From: a virus
Reading direction: 5' to 3' (one strand)
IMG/VR virus record: IMGVR_UViG_3300003873_000031
Location: 1-36,082 of that record
DNA: 36,082 nucleotides
Shown here in pieces: positions 1 through 7,582 of this stretch (its first letter is position 1; each line of letters starts with the position of its first letter). The notes under the pieces are model-generated. The model had not been told where the DNA came from, made no database searches, and saw only the letters and a list, made by a program, of their open reading frames with translations. A program made the position numbers and the translations under genes.

Positions 1-78
1 CATGCTCACCATAAAACATATGATAGAGTAGGAGAAGAGTTACAAGAAGATTTAGAACGAAGGATAAATAATGTCTGA
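1..78 (+). CDS. 3' end of an unidentified gene (partial)
   Basis: An open frame enters from the left edge and ends at TGA 76-78. It gives 25 C-terminal residues ending in RRINNV, rich in His, Glu and Arg. It overlaps the start of the next gene by 8 bases (ATG at 71), a normal phage coupling arrangement that supports real coding. The visible tail is too short to assign a function. Confidence 0.6.
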   Translation, partial: HAHHKTYDRVGEELQEDLERRINNV

Positions 79-343
79 ACAGTACGACCCTACCGAAGAA
101 GAGATAGACAGAATGTACGATTATCTGTTCACACAACGAAATCAGTTCGTGCATAGAACAAACCCAGTTAAAAAACCCAAGCTAGACTATATAACACCAG
201 AGTTAGAATCCCGTAATGACTATTTCGGGTCTACAGCCTTATGGTATCGAGTAGAACTTATGCATAAAACCTCACTTGAATATGACCGTATTATACAAGA
301 AAAGCTAGATGAAAAATTAAAGGGTAGAAATAATGGGAACTAG
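71..343 (+). CDS. hypothetical protein, 90 aa
   Basis: A 90-residue soluble, highly charged protein rich in Asp, Glu, Lys and Arg. I recognise no domain, signal peptide or membrane segment. AAGGA lies 5 to 10 bases upstream of the ATG, and the start overlaps the preceding gene. It ends with a TAG codon. The same frame then stays open for another 41 codons (344-466), where a separate small gene is suspected. It belongs to the rightward cluster of small genes ahead of the DNA polymerase. Function unknown. Confidence 0.7.
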   Translation: MSEQYDPTEEEIDRMYDYLFTQRNQFVHRTNPVKKPKLDYITPELESRNDYFGSTALWYRVELMHKTSLEYDRIIQEKLDEKLKGRNNGN

Positions 344-469
344 ATATATAGTTACAACTGCCTAAATAAACCAGCAGAAAAAGAAAATTACCCTTACGAG
401 TGTGGTACATGTTCACGCTTCTACGCTGACGGATGGATACCTATAAATACTACAAAGGAAGAGTTATGA
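333..469 (+). pseudogene. small zinc-ribbon-like gene, apparently frameshifted
   Basis: ATG 333 follows an AAAGGG ribosome site, but its frame stops after 10 codons. In another frame, 344-469 is open and encodes a coding-looking segment with a CGTC (CxxC) pair followed by RFYADGWIPI. It ends in TGA that overlaps the next start as ATGA (466-469), a pattern typical of genuine coupled phage genes. No ATG, GTG or TTG lies in that frame after the TAG at 341-343. The simplest reading is a gene of about 45 codons starting at 333 and broken by one indel. Readthrough of the preceding TAG, or a frameshift, are alternatives. Confidence 0.4.
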
Positions 470-648
470 GTAATAAACAGATAGGTGTAACCGATATAAA
501 TACTTTATTAGACACCTTAGCACCAACAAGAGTTGAAGTTATAGGGTTAAAAGGTAGAGAATTTTCTAAATGGTTAATAAATAACAACTATAGAATTTCA
601 GTACAAGATGAAGGTAAAACTATTAAACTATTTGAACAAAAGGAATAA
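466..648 (+). CDS. hypothetical protein, 60 aa
   Basis: I start this at ATG 466 (MSNKQIG) rather than the in-frame ATG 433, because AAAGGAAG lies 6 bases before 466 and the start overlaps the preceding stop as ATGA. It is a small soluble protein with a mixed alpha/beta pattern, including VRVEVIGLKG-like hydrophobic alternation. No recognised family. The next gene begins 2 bases after its stop, so it is probably part of one transcript leading into the polymerase genes. Confidence 0.6.
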   Translation: MSNKQIGVTDINTLLDTLAPTRVEVIGLKGREFSKWLINNNYRISVQDEGKTIKLFEQKE

Positions 649-650
649 CA

Positions 651-848
651 ATGATAAATAGAAAACAGGTAACAGATAAGGTATATGCATACTCTGAACT
701 GGTCGTAGAACTACCAACAGTAACCCAGCTAGTAACCGAACTATTAGACACAATAGAAGAACTAGAAAATATTTGTGAAGAACTAGTAGCATTACCTAAA
801 GGGCAAGAAAGCCACTCTTGGAGTGATTATAAAATAACAAAGGAGTAA
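651..848 (+). CDS. hypothetical acidic protein, 65 aa
   Basis: A small acidic protein whose central part (about residues 20-50) is a Leu/Glu-rich predicted helix, possibly a short coiled coil. AAAGGAATAAC lies just upstream of the ATG, overlapping the previous gene's end. The stop lies 2 bases before the exonuclease start. Nothing identifies a function. Its place directly before the polymerase exonuclease may be only operon packing. Confidence 0.6.
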   Translation: MINRKQVTDKVYAYSELVVELPTVTQLVTELLDTIEELENICEELVALPKGQESHSWSDYKITKE

Positions 849-850
849 TC

Positions 851-1600
851 ATGAGCATAATACATGTCAACTATGAAGTGGCAGCAACTAGCTTTAACAT
901 TAGTAAAATACTAGCAAAGTTAGAAAATGAACCTTTATTAGCAGTAGATACTGAAGTAAGGAGTATCTATAACAATAAAGAGATTAAAGAAGCTAAAGAA
1001 CTACTAAAAGATACAGGCAATATGCCTATTGAGTTAATCAATGAATTAAAACTTATAGCAGGTAGTTCGGGTCTGAGTTACCCTAAAATATCTAAAGTAA
1101 CTCACTTCATACTATCTTATAATAAAACCTATAGCTATATCCTATTACCTAGTACCCCTAGAGAGGAGCTACGTATATGGGAATGGTTAGCTAAATTTAA
1201 AGGCAAAACACTAGTATGGAATAGTCTATTTGATATGAAGATTATGTATGAACGCATACAACAACTCCCAGTAGACTTAGAAGATCCTATGCTTATGCTT
1301 AGAACCTTAATTAATGATGTAGATAGTTGGAAGTGCAAGACAGGTTTAAAAGAATTTGTAGGTTCTTATTATGACCCTAAATGGGGTATGATGGAAGATT
1401 ACACTAATGAAAACTTTAAAGATGAGAAATTCCTACAATACTGTGCTAATGATACAAGCGCATTACTATTAGCTTATGAACTAATATGTGAAGAATCTAA
1501 TTATGATGGTATTAAATCAGATAAACGTCCTTGGGAATTATTAGGTACTTTACCTCCTGCAGCTGAATTTGATCCTTCAGAAGAAGAACCATTATACTAG
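851..1600 (+). CDS. DNA polymerase, 3'-5' exonuclease half (split family A polymerase)
   Basis: A 249-residue DnaQ-fold proofreading exonuclease. The three exonuclease motifs are visible: Exo I LLAVDTEV with D33 and E35, Exo II WNSLFDMK with D128, and Exo III YCANDTSALL with Y197 and D201 (YxxxD). Normally this domain is fused to the polymerase domain, as in T7 gp5 and N4-type DNA polymerases. Here it ends at TAG, and the polymerase domain is a separate gene starting at 2650, with a homing endonuclease gene between them. Its last 20 or so residues (RPWELLGTL, then EEEPLY) resemble residues about 21-45 of the polymerase half (RPWQILGIF, then EIDPLF), so the two proteins share a duplicated junction. 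The halves presumably assemble into one enzyme for phage DNA replication. That assembly is inference. Confidence 0.88.
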   Translation: MSIIHVNYEVAATSFNISKILAKLENEPLLAVDTEVRSIYNNKEIKEAKELLKDTGNMPIELINELKLIAGSSGLSYPKISKVTHFILSYNKTYSYILLPSTPREELRIWEWLAKFKGKTLVWNSLFDMKIMYERIQQLPVDLEDPMLMLRTLINDVDSWKCKTGLKEFVGSYYDPKWGMMEDYTNENFKDEKFLQYCANDTSALLLAYELICEESNYDGIKSDKRPWELLGTLPPAAEFDPSEEEPLY

Positions 1601-1636
1601 GTATTTATTTTATTTTAAGTGTAATACGCTAAAATT

Positions 1637-1673
1637 TATAATATTATAAAATTATTATACTAAAAGGATTTAC
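1637..1673 (+). promoter_or_regulatory. possible promoter -10 and RBS before the first homing endonuclease gene
   Basis: The 73-base gap after the exonuclease stop is almost pure A and T. It holds a perfect TATAAT (1637-1642), 31 bases before the ATG, and an AAAAGGA ribosome site. I see no convincing -35 box. TATAAT also occurs before the second HEG (6238-6243) and the third (10537-10542), so each may carry its own weak promoter. In AT-rich DNA such boxes also occur by chance. Confidence 0.25.
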
Positions 1674-2687
1674 ATGGTTAATACTTTAGGAATACACATA
1701 AAAGAAGGTATAAAACAAACAAAACGTACAAAACAAACAATAAATGCGCTTGAAGAAAGAATAAACAAAGTTCATGGTACTGCATACACATACCATAATT
1801 TTATATATGAAACATCAAAAGTTAAAAGCTATATCACATGCCCAATACATGGGGATTTTTTAATGAGTATGGATAAACATATATTTAGAAAACAAGGATG
1901 TCCAAAATGTGGAAAACTTAAAACAATAGCTGCACATAAGTATACAACAAAAGATTTTATAAAAAAAGCAAATAAAGTTCATAATAATAAATATACTTAT
2001 AATAACTGTAAATATACAAAATCTAATAGTTCTGTTATTATAACATGTCCTATTCATGGAGATTTTACACAGATAGCTACTACACACATACAAGGACACG
2101 GATGTAAAAAATGTGCAAATATAAAAACTAAAGAAAGTATATTAAAAACAACAGAAGATTTTTTAACGAAGGCCAAACAAATACATGGTGATACATATAA
2201 ATACGATTTAGTAAATTATGCTGGTGCTACAACTAAAGTAACTATTACCTGTAGAAAACATGGTAATTTTGAACAAACTCCTAATAACCATTTAAGTAAT
2301 AAACAAGGTTGTCCTTATTGTGCAGTTAAAGGGTTTAATCCTTTAAAACCAAGTATAGTATATTTTGTAAAAATAATTAGTATAAAAACAAATATAGAAG
2401 TTTTTAAAATTGGTGTTACCAACAATAATGTAAAAAAGAGATTTCGAAACGATAAAAACATTAAAGTAATATATATAGATAGCATATACTGTGAAAAAGG
2501 TTATGATGCATTAAAAATAGAAAGTATATTATTAACACGATTTAAACAAGATAAGTATAAAGGAGATAATTTTATGTTATCAGGAAACACAGAGTTAATA
2601 ACAAAAGATATAACAAGTATATTTAAAAAAATAAAGGAGGATTATAATAATGGATTTTTCCCAGTTAACAACGAAAGAGAAACTTGA
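1674..2687 (+). CDS. homing endonuclease: three zinc-ribbon modules plus degenerate GIY-YIG domain
   Basis: A 337-residue protein with three tandem modules of about 65 residues. Each has the pattern HG-x-Y-x-Y, then ITCPIHGDF, then GCPKC or similar (about residues 30-85, 97-150, 160-215). Each supplies paired Cys and His typical of zinc-binding DNA-recognition repeats. The C-terminal 110 residues look like a GIY-YIG/MUG113 nuclease: a YFVKI strand, FKIGVTNN, a conserved Arg in KKRFR, and a Glu in KIESILL. Such genes cut an allele lacking them and are copied in. This one sits between the exonuclease and polymerase halves of the DNA polymerase. Its 3' end overlaps the polymerase start by 38 bases and carries that gene's ribosome site. 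The third HEG (10559) has the same architecture. Confidence 0.8.
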   Translation: MVNTLGIHIKEGIKQTKRTKQTINALEERINKVHGTAYTYHNFIYETSKVKSYITCPIHGDFLMSMDKHIFRKQGCPKCGKLKTIAAHKYTTKDFIKKANKVHNNKYTYNNCKYTKSNSSVIITCPIHGDFTQIATTHIQGHGCKKCANIKTKESILKTTEDFLTKAKQIHGDTYKYDLVNYAGATTKVTITCRKHGNFEQTPNNHLSNKQGCPYCAVKGFNPLKPSIVYFVKIISIKTNIEVFKIGVTNNNVKKRFRNDKNIKVIYIDSIYCEKGYDALKIESILLTRFKQDKYKGDNFMLSGNTELITKDITSIFKKIKEDYNNGFFPVNNERET

Positions 2688-4515
2688 GTATATAGAAAAA
2701 CACAATTTAAGGCCTTGGCAAATATTAGGTATATTTGAGACACCTAGCAAAGAAGATGTCTCTGAAATCGACCCACTTTTTTTCTATAAACATTTTATTA
2801 GACCATTAATACCAGATATGATTAAACTTATGTGTAATGGTTTAACTATGGATCAAGAAGCTATACAAAACCTAGATAAGGTAATAATAAATGTATTAAA
2901 TTCAGTAAAAACTACATTAGATAACAATCCTATTATTAAAGAGTTTCAAGAATTACAATACAATAAAAATTATAAAGCATTAGAAGTAGAACAACGTGCT
3001 AAATTTAGAACATTAGATTACTATCTTAAACCTTATAAACAAGGTGATATGACTCATCGTACTAGATTAGTTAACTATCTATTAGACCAAGCTAACTTAC
3101 CTAGAGATAAACGTAGTAAATGGTCTGTAAACGACTTAAAGAAGTATAATCAAATAAACCCCTTAGCTATGTTTAAAGACATTATAGAGAAGACTGTAGA
3201 CCCTACTGACACTATAGTTTTAGATGCTATGAAATGTTTAGCACAAGAAAAACTAGACATATATAACAAATCTAAGCTTACTAAACTAGAAACTATCACG
3301 AAGGAAGAGTTAGTTCCTCCTTTCAACCCCGGTAGCTCTAAACAAAAAACAGAACTATTTAATTGGTTAGATATTAAACCTTTAAAACTCAGTAAAGATA
3401 CAGGTGAACCAAGCTGGGGTAGAGAGCAGATTGAAGAATTATTAAAAACTACTGGAGATGAAACATTAAGAGAAGTATTACAAGCTTTTATAGACTATAG
3501 TTATAGTGCTATTATCAAGAACAACTTCTTAGAGTCTTTTTCACGTTATACTATTGATGGTACATTACATGGAGGGGTGCGTTTATATGGGACTAAAACA
3601 TTCCGTCCAACAGGACAGAACCCTAACTTCCTTCAATTACCAAGTTCTGGATCCATATATGCTAAACCTTTAAAGAAATGTATAATAGCAGAACCGGGAT
3701 ACCTTGTATGGACAATAGACTACGACCAACTAGAAGATAGGGTATTAGCTAACTTGACTAAAGATGAGGGTAAATGTAATATATTCTTAAAAAATCTAGA
3801 TAGTCACTGCTATAATGCCTTAGGTTACTTTCCTGATAAAATTGCAGAGTATATGCCATTAACAGGAGACCTAATCACAGACACCCTAGAATTTAAACAT
3901 AGAATAGAAGAAGGGGATAAAGACCTAAAAGGTATTAGACAACAAGGTAAGAAGGTAACTTTTGGAATTTCTTACGGAGCATTTCCTCCCAAAATTGCAG
4001 ACTCAATTAAATGTTCTATAGAGGAAGCTACTGAAATATTTAACAACTACCATGGTAAACTCTATCCAGGTATTACTAAACTACGTGAAGAAATAATTAT
4101 ACCTCAAGTTAAGAAAGATGGGTACGTCCATATGGGATTAGGAGCTAGGATGTATACTAGTGATGTAAATAAAGATGCAAGAACTATATGGAACTCAATA
4201 TCACAATTCTGGTCAATACTTACCTTGATAGCTATGAATGAATTTAATCATAGGTTACAAGAAGTGTCGTATGACATATACGCTAATGCAACAATTTATG
4301 ATGCCTTATATGGTCAAATTGAAGATACACCAGAAGCTATTAAATGGTTAAATGATACCTTACCTGAAATAATGAGAAAAGACTTTATAGCTGATACTGT
4401 AGTACACAACAACGCAGCTATAAATATAGGAACTAGTTGGGCTAATACAGATGAAAATGAATTACCTAACAATGCTTCTTTAGAGCAGATAGAGCAAATT
4501 TTAAAGGATATATAA
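2650..4515 (+). CDS. DNA polymerase, family A polymerase half (split)
   Basis: A 621-residue family A (Pol I/T7-like) polymerase domain without a proofreading domain. Motif A is IDYDQLEDR (catalytic D357). Motif B is RQQGKKVTFGISYG (R430, K434, Y442). Motif C is IYDALYG with D551, where most family members have HDE, so the His and Glu are replaced by Tyr and Ala. The ATG lies inside the end of the homing endonuclease gene, with a strong AAAGGAGG 8 bases upstream. This gives the half its own translation start. Residues about 20-45 duplicate the end of the exonuclease protein, so the first 40 or so residues are extra relative to a simple cut. Together the two halves would make about 840 residues, close to N4 gp39 length. 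The next gene overlaps the stop by one base. Confidence 0.93.
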   Translation: MDFSQLTTKEKLEYIEKHNLRPWQILGIFETPSKEDVSEIDPLFFYKHFIRPLIPDMIKLMCNGLTMDQEAIQNLDKVIINVLNSVKTTLDNNPIIKEFQELQYNKNYKALEVEQRAKFRTLDYYLKPYKQGDMTHRTRLVNYLLDQANLPRDKRSKWSVNDLKKYNQINPLAMFKDIIEKTVDPTDTIVLDAMKCLAQEKLDIYNKSKLTKLETITKEELVPPFNPGSSKQKTELFNWLDIKPLKLSKDTGEPSWGREQIEELLKTTGDETLREVLQAFIDYSYSAIIKNNFLESFSRYTIDGTLHGGVRLYGTKTFRPTGQNPNFLQLPSSGSIYAKPLKKCIIAEPGYLVWTIDYDQLEDRVLANLTKDEGKCNIFLKNLDSHCYNALGYFPDKIAEYMPLTGDLITDTLEFKHRIEEGDKDLKGIRQQGKKVTFGISYGAFPPKIADSIKCSIEEATEIFNNYHGKLYPGITKLREEIIIPQVKKDGYVHMGLGARMYTSDVNKDARTIWNSISQFWSILTLIAMNEFNHRLQEVSYDIYANATIYDALYGQIEDTPEAIKWLNDTLPEIMRKDFIADTVVHNNAAINIGTSWANTDENELPNNASLEQIEQILKDI

Positions 4516-4694
4516 TGAAATTAGAAAATATGACAAAGGCAGCAAGAGTTTGTACTGTATTAAATAAATTAAATGAAATAGCAAATAAACCAGTATCTGC
4601 TACAACTCCAGATTGGTTAATAGAGTTTGGAAAAGCAGAACAAGCAGCACTAGAAAAAATGTATAATTTAATGACTTCTAAAAGGGAACTGTAA
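4515..4694 (+). CDS. hypothetical protein, 59 aa
   Basis: A short gene starting at the A of the polymerase stop codon (TAATG) and ending in TAATG shared with the next gene, so it is translationally coupled on both sides. The product is soluble and mostly helical, with Lys/Glu/Ala-rich segments and a TPDWLIEFG stretch near residue 32. No family recognised. The perfect two-sided coupling is the main evidence that it is real. Confidence 0.65.
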   Translation: MKLENMTKAARVCTVLNKLNEIANKPVSATTPDWLIEFGKAEQAALEKMYNLMTSKREL

Positions 4695-5026
4695 TGGGAT
4701 TCAGATCAGAAATATATATAAAATGTAAAATAGAGAAAGCATTTGAGTTTAAACACTTCTTACAAACATACAAAGAGAAGTTTAGTGAAGACTTACAACA
4801 AACAGAGGAATTTTATACGGACGATAATTATCTATACTTAGTTTTACACGATTGGAAATTTTATTCATGTTTCCCAGAAGTAGAATTTATTACTGATTTT
4901 GTAGAACAAGAAAGCTTAGAGGGGTACATAGGCATGTTAGCCGTACATGAAGACGACACAACGTCAGAATGGGGTGCTCCGTATGAAGTAGACTTATATA
5001 TATCAATAACCATAGGGGGAATGTAA
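4694..5026 (+). CDS. hypothetical protein, 110 aa
   Basis: A 110-residue acidic protein beginning GFRSEIYIKC and rich in aromatic residues (VLHDWKFYS, about 50-60). The alternating beta and alpha pattern suggests a small globular fold. No catalytic motif or membrane segment is seen. It is one-base coupled to the preceding small gene, and the next gene starts 1 base after its stop. Function unknown. Confidence 0.7.
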   Translation: MGFRSEIYIKCKIEKAFEFKHFLQTYKEKFSEDLQQTEEFYTDDNYLYLVLHDWKFYSCFPEVEFITDFVEQESLEGYIGMLAVHEDDTTSEWGAPYEVDLYISITIGGM

Positions 5027-5027
5027 T

Positions 5028-5216
5028 ATGACACTACAAATTAAGAATATACAATATTTTGAATGGGAAGTACCTGAGAAACTAACCAGAGAACTAACTA
5101 AATACGATTACAATAAATTACAGCAGTTAATTGATGAATACTTTATACCAGAGGATAACCCACTAGTAGAACAGATATCAGATGACTACTACGAATTGGA
5201 GCATACTAATGAGTAA
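5028..5216 (+). CDS. hypothetical protein, 62 aa
   Basis: A small acidic protein with aromatic residues at its N terminus (IQYFEWEVPEKL) and a helical middle. A GGGGGAATG-like purine run lies before the start, and the gap to the previous gene is 1 base. Its end overlaps the next gene by 8 bases. No function can be inferred. Confidence 0.6.
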   Translation: MTLQIKNIQYFEWEVPEKLTRELTKYDYNKLQQLIDEYFIPEDNPLVEQISDDYYELEHTNE

Positions 5217-5412
5217 AAAAGAACGCATAGACCAATGCACTAAAGGCCACTCTTTCTGGGTATGTGTAGATTGTGCAGACAAACACTCAACCAACCCAGC
5301 ATACGAATACCCTCTCACAGTACACAATGACATGTGCTACATATGTGAGCAACACGCTGTAGTAGGCCCATCTCGTAAACTATTCGGCCACTACAAATCA
5401 GACATACACTAA
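5209..5412 (+). CDS. small Cys-rich protein, 67 aa
   Basis: I start at ATG 5209 (MSKKERIDQC) instead of the in-frame ATG 5182: a GGAG lies 7 bases upstream of 5209, and the resulting 8-base overlap with the previous gene is normal here. The protein has CTKGH, CVDCADKH and CYICEQH, which give two CxxC pairs with nearby His. That pattern suits a small zinc-binding protein, perhaps regulatory or DNA-binding. Base composition is more GC-rich than its neighbours. No named family recognised. Confidence 0.6.
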   Translation: MSKKERIDQCTKGHSFWVCVDCADKHSTNPAYEYPLTVHNDMCYICEQHAVVGPSRKLFGHYKSDIH

Positions 5413-5422
5413 AGGAACAACA

Positions 5423-5626
5423 ATGAAAACATTAAAAATTAAAGTAAAGTATAAGAAAAAACCACGTTATTACACAAATGTAAAATTTTATAGTAAATCT
5501 AAATTTTTCTTAGAGATAACATTTGAAGGTAAACCAGACACTAATAATAGTACATTACCTATTAAAAAACGAACAGAAATAAAATTAACTGAAATATTAA
5601 GTATTGAAGAAAGCGTGGTAGTATAA
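5423..5626 (+). CDS. hypothetical basic protein, 67 aa
   Basis: A small Lys-rich protein (KIKVKYKKKPRYYTN) with beta-strand alternation, preceded by AAAGGAACAACA, a good ribosome site. The basic N-terminal half could bind nucleic acid, but nothing specific supports that. The TAA stop is followed at once by a degraded endonuclease remnant, so the downstream neighbourhood has been disturbed. Confidence 0.6.
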   Translation: MKTLKIKVKYKKKPRYYTNVKFYSKSKFFLEITFEGKPDTNNSTLPIKKRTEIKLTEILSIEESVVV

Positions 5627-5629
5627 TGA

Positions 5630-5767
5630 AAACTGTTAGGCTATTATGATGACGAAATAGAAGCGGCAAAAAGTTATGATAACTACTGTAAAAGTATCAA
5701 TTTTAAAGAAAAACTACTGAATGAAGATATTTATAAGGAATTAAAGAATGAACACATTAACGACTAA
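5630..5767 (+). pseudogene. AP2-domain homing endonuclease remnant
   Basis: An open frame without a start codon (the codon before it is TGA) encodes KLLGYYDDEIEAAKSYDNYC. The pattern G-(F/Y)-D-(D/T)-E-x-E-A-A-x-(A/S)-Y-D is characteristic of AP2 DNA-binding domains in phage HNH homing endonucleases. The rest of the endonuclease is missing, and the fragment runs into the start of the PD-(D/E)XK nuclease gene. I read it as the 3' stump of a former HEG next to a gene that now holds a different HEG. Confidence 0.4.
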
Positions 5768-6224
5768 AGACTACTTAACATACTATGATGGGAAAAATGA
5801 ACTACCAGAAAATGCTTTTCGTATTTCAGCTAGTTCGTTTAATACCTTTATATCACGTCCTTGGCAATACTACAAAGAGAAAGTACTAAATATAGGAGGA
5901 TTTGATGGAAACACGGCTAGTGTGATCGGAGACATAGTCCACGCAGTAGCCGCTATGAAGGCTCAAGGTAAAGAACCCGACATCAACGAAATCAATCAGT
6001 ACATAGAGAACCAATCAGATAACGTAGATGTAGACAAATACGTAGTAGCTGAGGCATGGAAACCTATGGCGATGGAACTAGTAAATTCATATATCATTCC
6101 AACACTTAATCAGTACACGTCAGTAGAAGAGTTTGTAACATATGATTTAGGTGACGGTATCTTTGCTGGCGGTTCAATAGATGCTATATCAGGAGAAAAG
6201 TTTAAATATTATAAGTATACTTAA
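5748..6224 (+). CDS. PD-(D/E)XK nuclease (RecB/Cas4-like), N-terminal fragment
   Basis: This 158-residue protein is the first half of a RecB/Cas4-type exonuclease. Residues 26-40 (ISASSFNTFISRPWQYYKEK) are the usual N-terminal helix. GDIVHAVAA (H65) is the RecB-family His motif, and GGSIDAISG (D145) is the first metal-binding Asp of the PD-(D/E)XK core. The frame then diverges (KFKYYKYT) and stops. The second Asp and Lys, and the QxxxY motif, lie in a separate gene at 7569. A GIY-YIG homing endonuclease gene occupies the gap. The start is supported by AAGGAA 7 bases upstream. The protein would be inactive alone. An active nuclease would need both fragments, acting with the Sak4-like ATPase and SSB downstream in recombination. 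Confidence 0.8.
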   Translation: MNTLTTKDYLTYYDGKNELPENAFRISASSFNTFISRPWQYYKEKVLNIGGFDGNTASVIGDIVHAVAAMKAQGKEPDINEINQYIENQSDNVDVDKYVVAEAWKPMAMELVNSYIIPTLNQYTSVEEFVTYDLGDGIFAGGSIDAISGEKFKYYKYT

Positions 6225-6328
6225 AGAATTGGTATTGTATAATACTTTTATAAGACCTTGTAAAGGCACAACTTCAAGATGCTGAAATTACGCATCTGCC
6301 TTGTATTTTCAGTACAGGAATACCTCTA
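6225..6328 (+). promoter_or_regulatory. leader of the GIY-YIG gene: TATAATAC box and long hairpin
   Basis: The gap holds TATAATAC (6238-6245), a possible -10 element. After it comes a two-part hairpin: AAGGC (6263-6267) pairs with GCCTT (6298-6302), and AGATGC (6277-6282) pairs with GCATCT (6292-6297), with a 9-base bulge and 9-base loop. Hairpins ahead of phage homing endonucleases often limit their translation. It could instead be a remnant of a group I intron, but I could not find the intron core. Confidence 0.35.
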
Positions 6329-7582
6329 ATGTTAACTTATACCGTGTACAAACATACAAATACCGTAACAGGAAAATCCTATGTAGGTGTTACAAAATAC
6401 TCTATGGAGTATAGATGGAAACAGCATTTACAAACAGTAAGACTAAAAACAAAGGACTTTAAAGCTTTTCATAATGCTATAGCTAAATACGGGGAATACT
6501 TATGGGAACATACCATAATAGTAGATAAAGTACCAAAAATGTTTATACAAGCTTTTGAAAAATACTGGATAGACTACTATGATAGTTTTTGTAATGGATA
6601 TAATTCAACTTTAGGTGGAGATTACTTTGATGGGTATAGTCCGCCTAAAGGAGAAAATCACCATTCAGCAGATTTAACTATATATATGTTCTTGCATAAA
6701 GATACTAAAAAGGTGTTTACAGGTACTCATATATCTTTTGCTAAAAAGTATAACATTAAAAATTCTACTGTAAATAAAATGTTAACAAAAACAAATGCAC
6801 AAGCTAAAGGATGGATACTTACTTCAAAAAGTACATTAGCATATGATATATTGTTTAAATGTGATGAAGTGGGTAAACAAAAAAGAGCATCAACTAACAG
6901 TTATAAACCATATCCACATAGTTCGTTAATATCCTTTTTAAACACTGAAATACATAAGTTATACGGAAAAATACCTATAGAAAAGTATAAAATGCTTATA
7001 AGATATAAATTTGTGTTTCCTTTTATTAACTATGAAAAAGTATATAAGTATAATGTAAATAGCAGTTTACGTTTAGATAAAAAAGCAGTAATTAGGTTAT
7101 TATATGAAAAAGCAAAACTATCTATTACACCTAAAGAAGATTTAATACTACCTAGAATGCAAGTATATCCTTCTTTAGGTGTAATAGGAACTTTTATTTT
7201 AAACGTATTAGATAAGTATGAGGAAGAAACATATAAGTCTCATATGATAAAAGCTACACCTTTAGAAACATTAATGTATAAAGAAGCTTGTAGTAGACGT
7301 TATAAAGGTAAAAATAACCCTATGTACGGAAAACCTAGGCCACAATACGTAAAAGATGCCGTTAGTAAACGAAGACGCAATGAGGCTGATAAAACTAAAC
7401 GCACTTGGATGCATGTACCGTCAAACAAAATTGAAAAGAACGTAACTTGTCTAGAACTTAGAGATAAATACCCAGAACTGCTTATAAGCAAATTAAATGC
7501 AGTAGCTAAAAAGCTAAAAAATAAAAAGGGTTACCTTATAGGCAAAACCCACAAAGGATGGAAATTATATGAAGAAAGTTAA
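6329..7582 (+). CDS. GIY-YIG homing endonuclease with NUMOD3-type DNA-binding region
   Basis: A 417-residue protein with an N-terminal GIY-YIG nuclease domain (about residues 1-95): YTVYKHTNTVTGKSYVGVTK holds the two Tyr-centred strands, followed by R29 in EYRWKQH and a Glu in AFEKYWIDYY. The C-terminal part contains GKNNPMYGKPRP (about 330-342), the signature of a NUMOD3 DNA-binding motif, and a helical end. It splits the PD-(D/E)XK nuclease gene between its metal-binding motifs. Its last 14 bases overlap the downstream nuclease fragment and include that gene's AAAGGA ribosome site. AGGAAT precedes its own ATG. It is unlike the other two rightward HEGs, so it arrived independently. Confidence 0.85.
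   Translation: MLTYTVYKHTNTVTGKSYVGVTKYSMEYRWKQHLQTVRLKTKDFKAFHNAIAKYGEYLWEHTIIVDKVPKMFIQAFEKYWIDYYDSFCNGYNSTLGGDYFDGYSPPKGENHHSADLTIYMFLHKDTKKVFTGTHISFAKKYNIKNSTVNKMLTKTNAQAKGWILTSKSTLAYDILFKCDEVGKQKRASTNSYKPYPHSSLISFLNTEIHKLYGKIPIEKYKMLIRYKFVFPFINYEKVYKYNVNSSLRLDKKAVIRLLYEKAKLSITPKEDLILPRMQVYPSLGVIGTFILNVLDKYEEETYKSHMIKATPLETLMYKEACSRRYKGKNNPMYGKPRPQYVKDAVSKRRRNEADKTKRTWMHVPSNKIEKNVTCLELRDKYPELLISKLNAVAKKLKNKKGYLIGKTHKGWKLYEES

Noticed and set aside
341-343. Stop-codon reassignment (TAG read as an amino acid)
   Set aside because: TAG also ends clearly complete proteins here (the exonuclease at 1600 and the small membrane gene at 12349), so global recoding is not supported.
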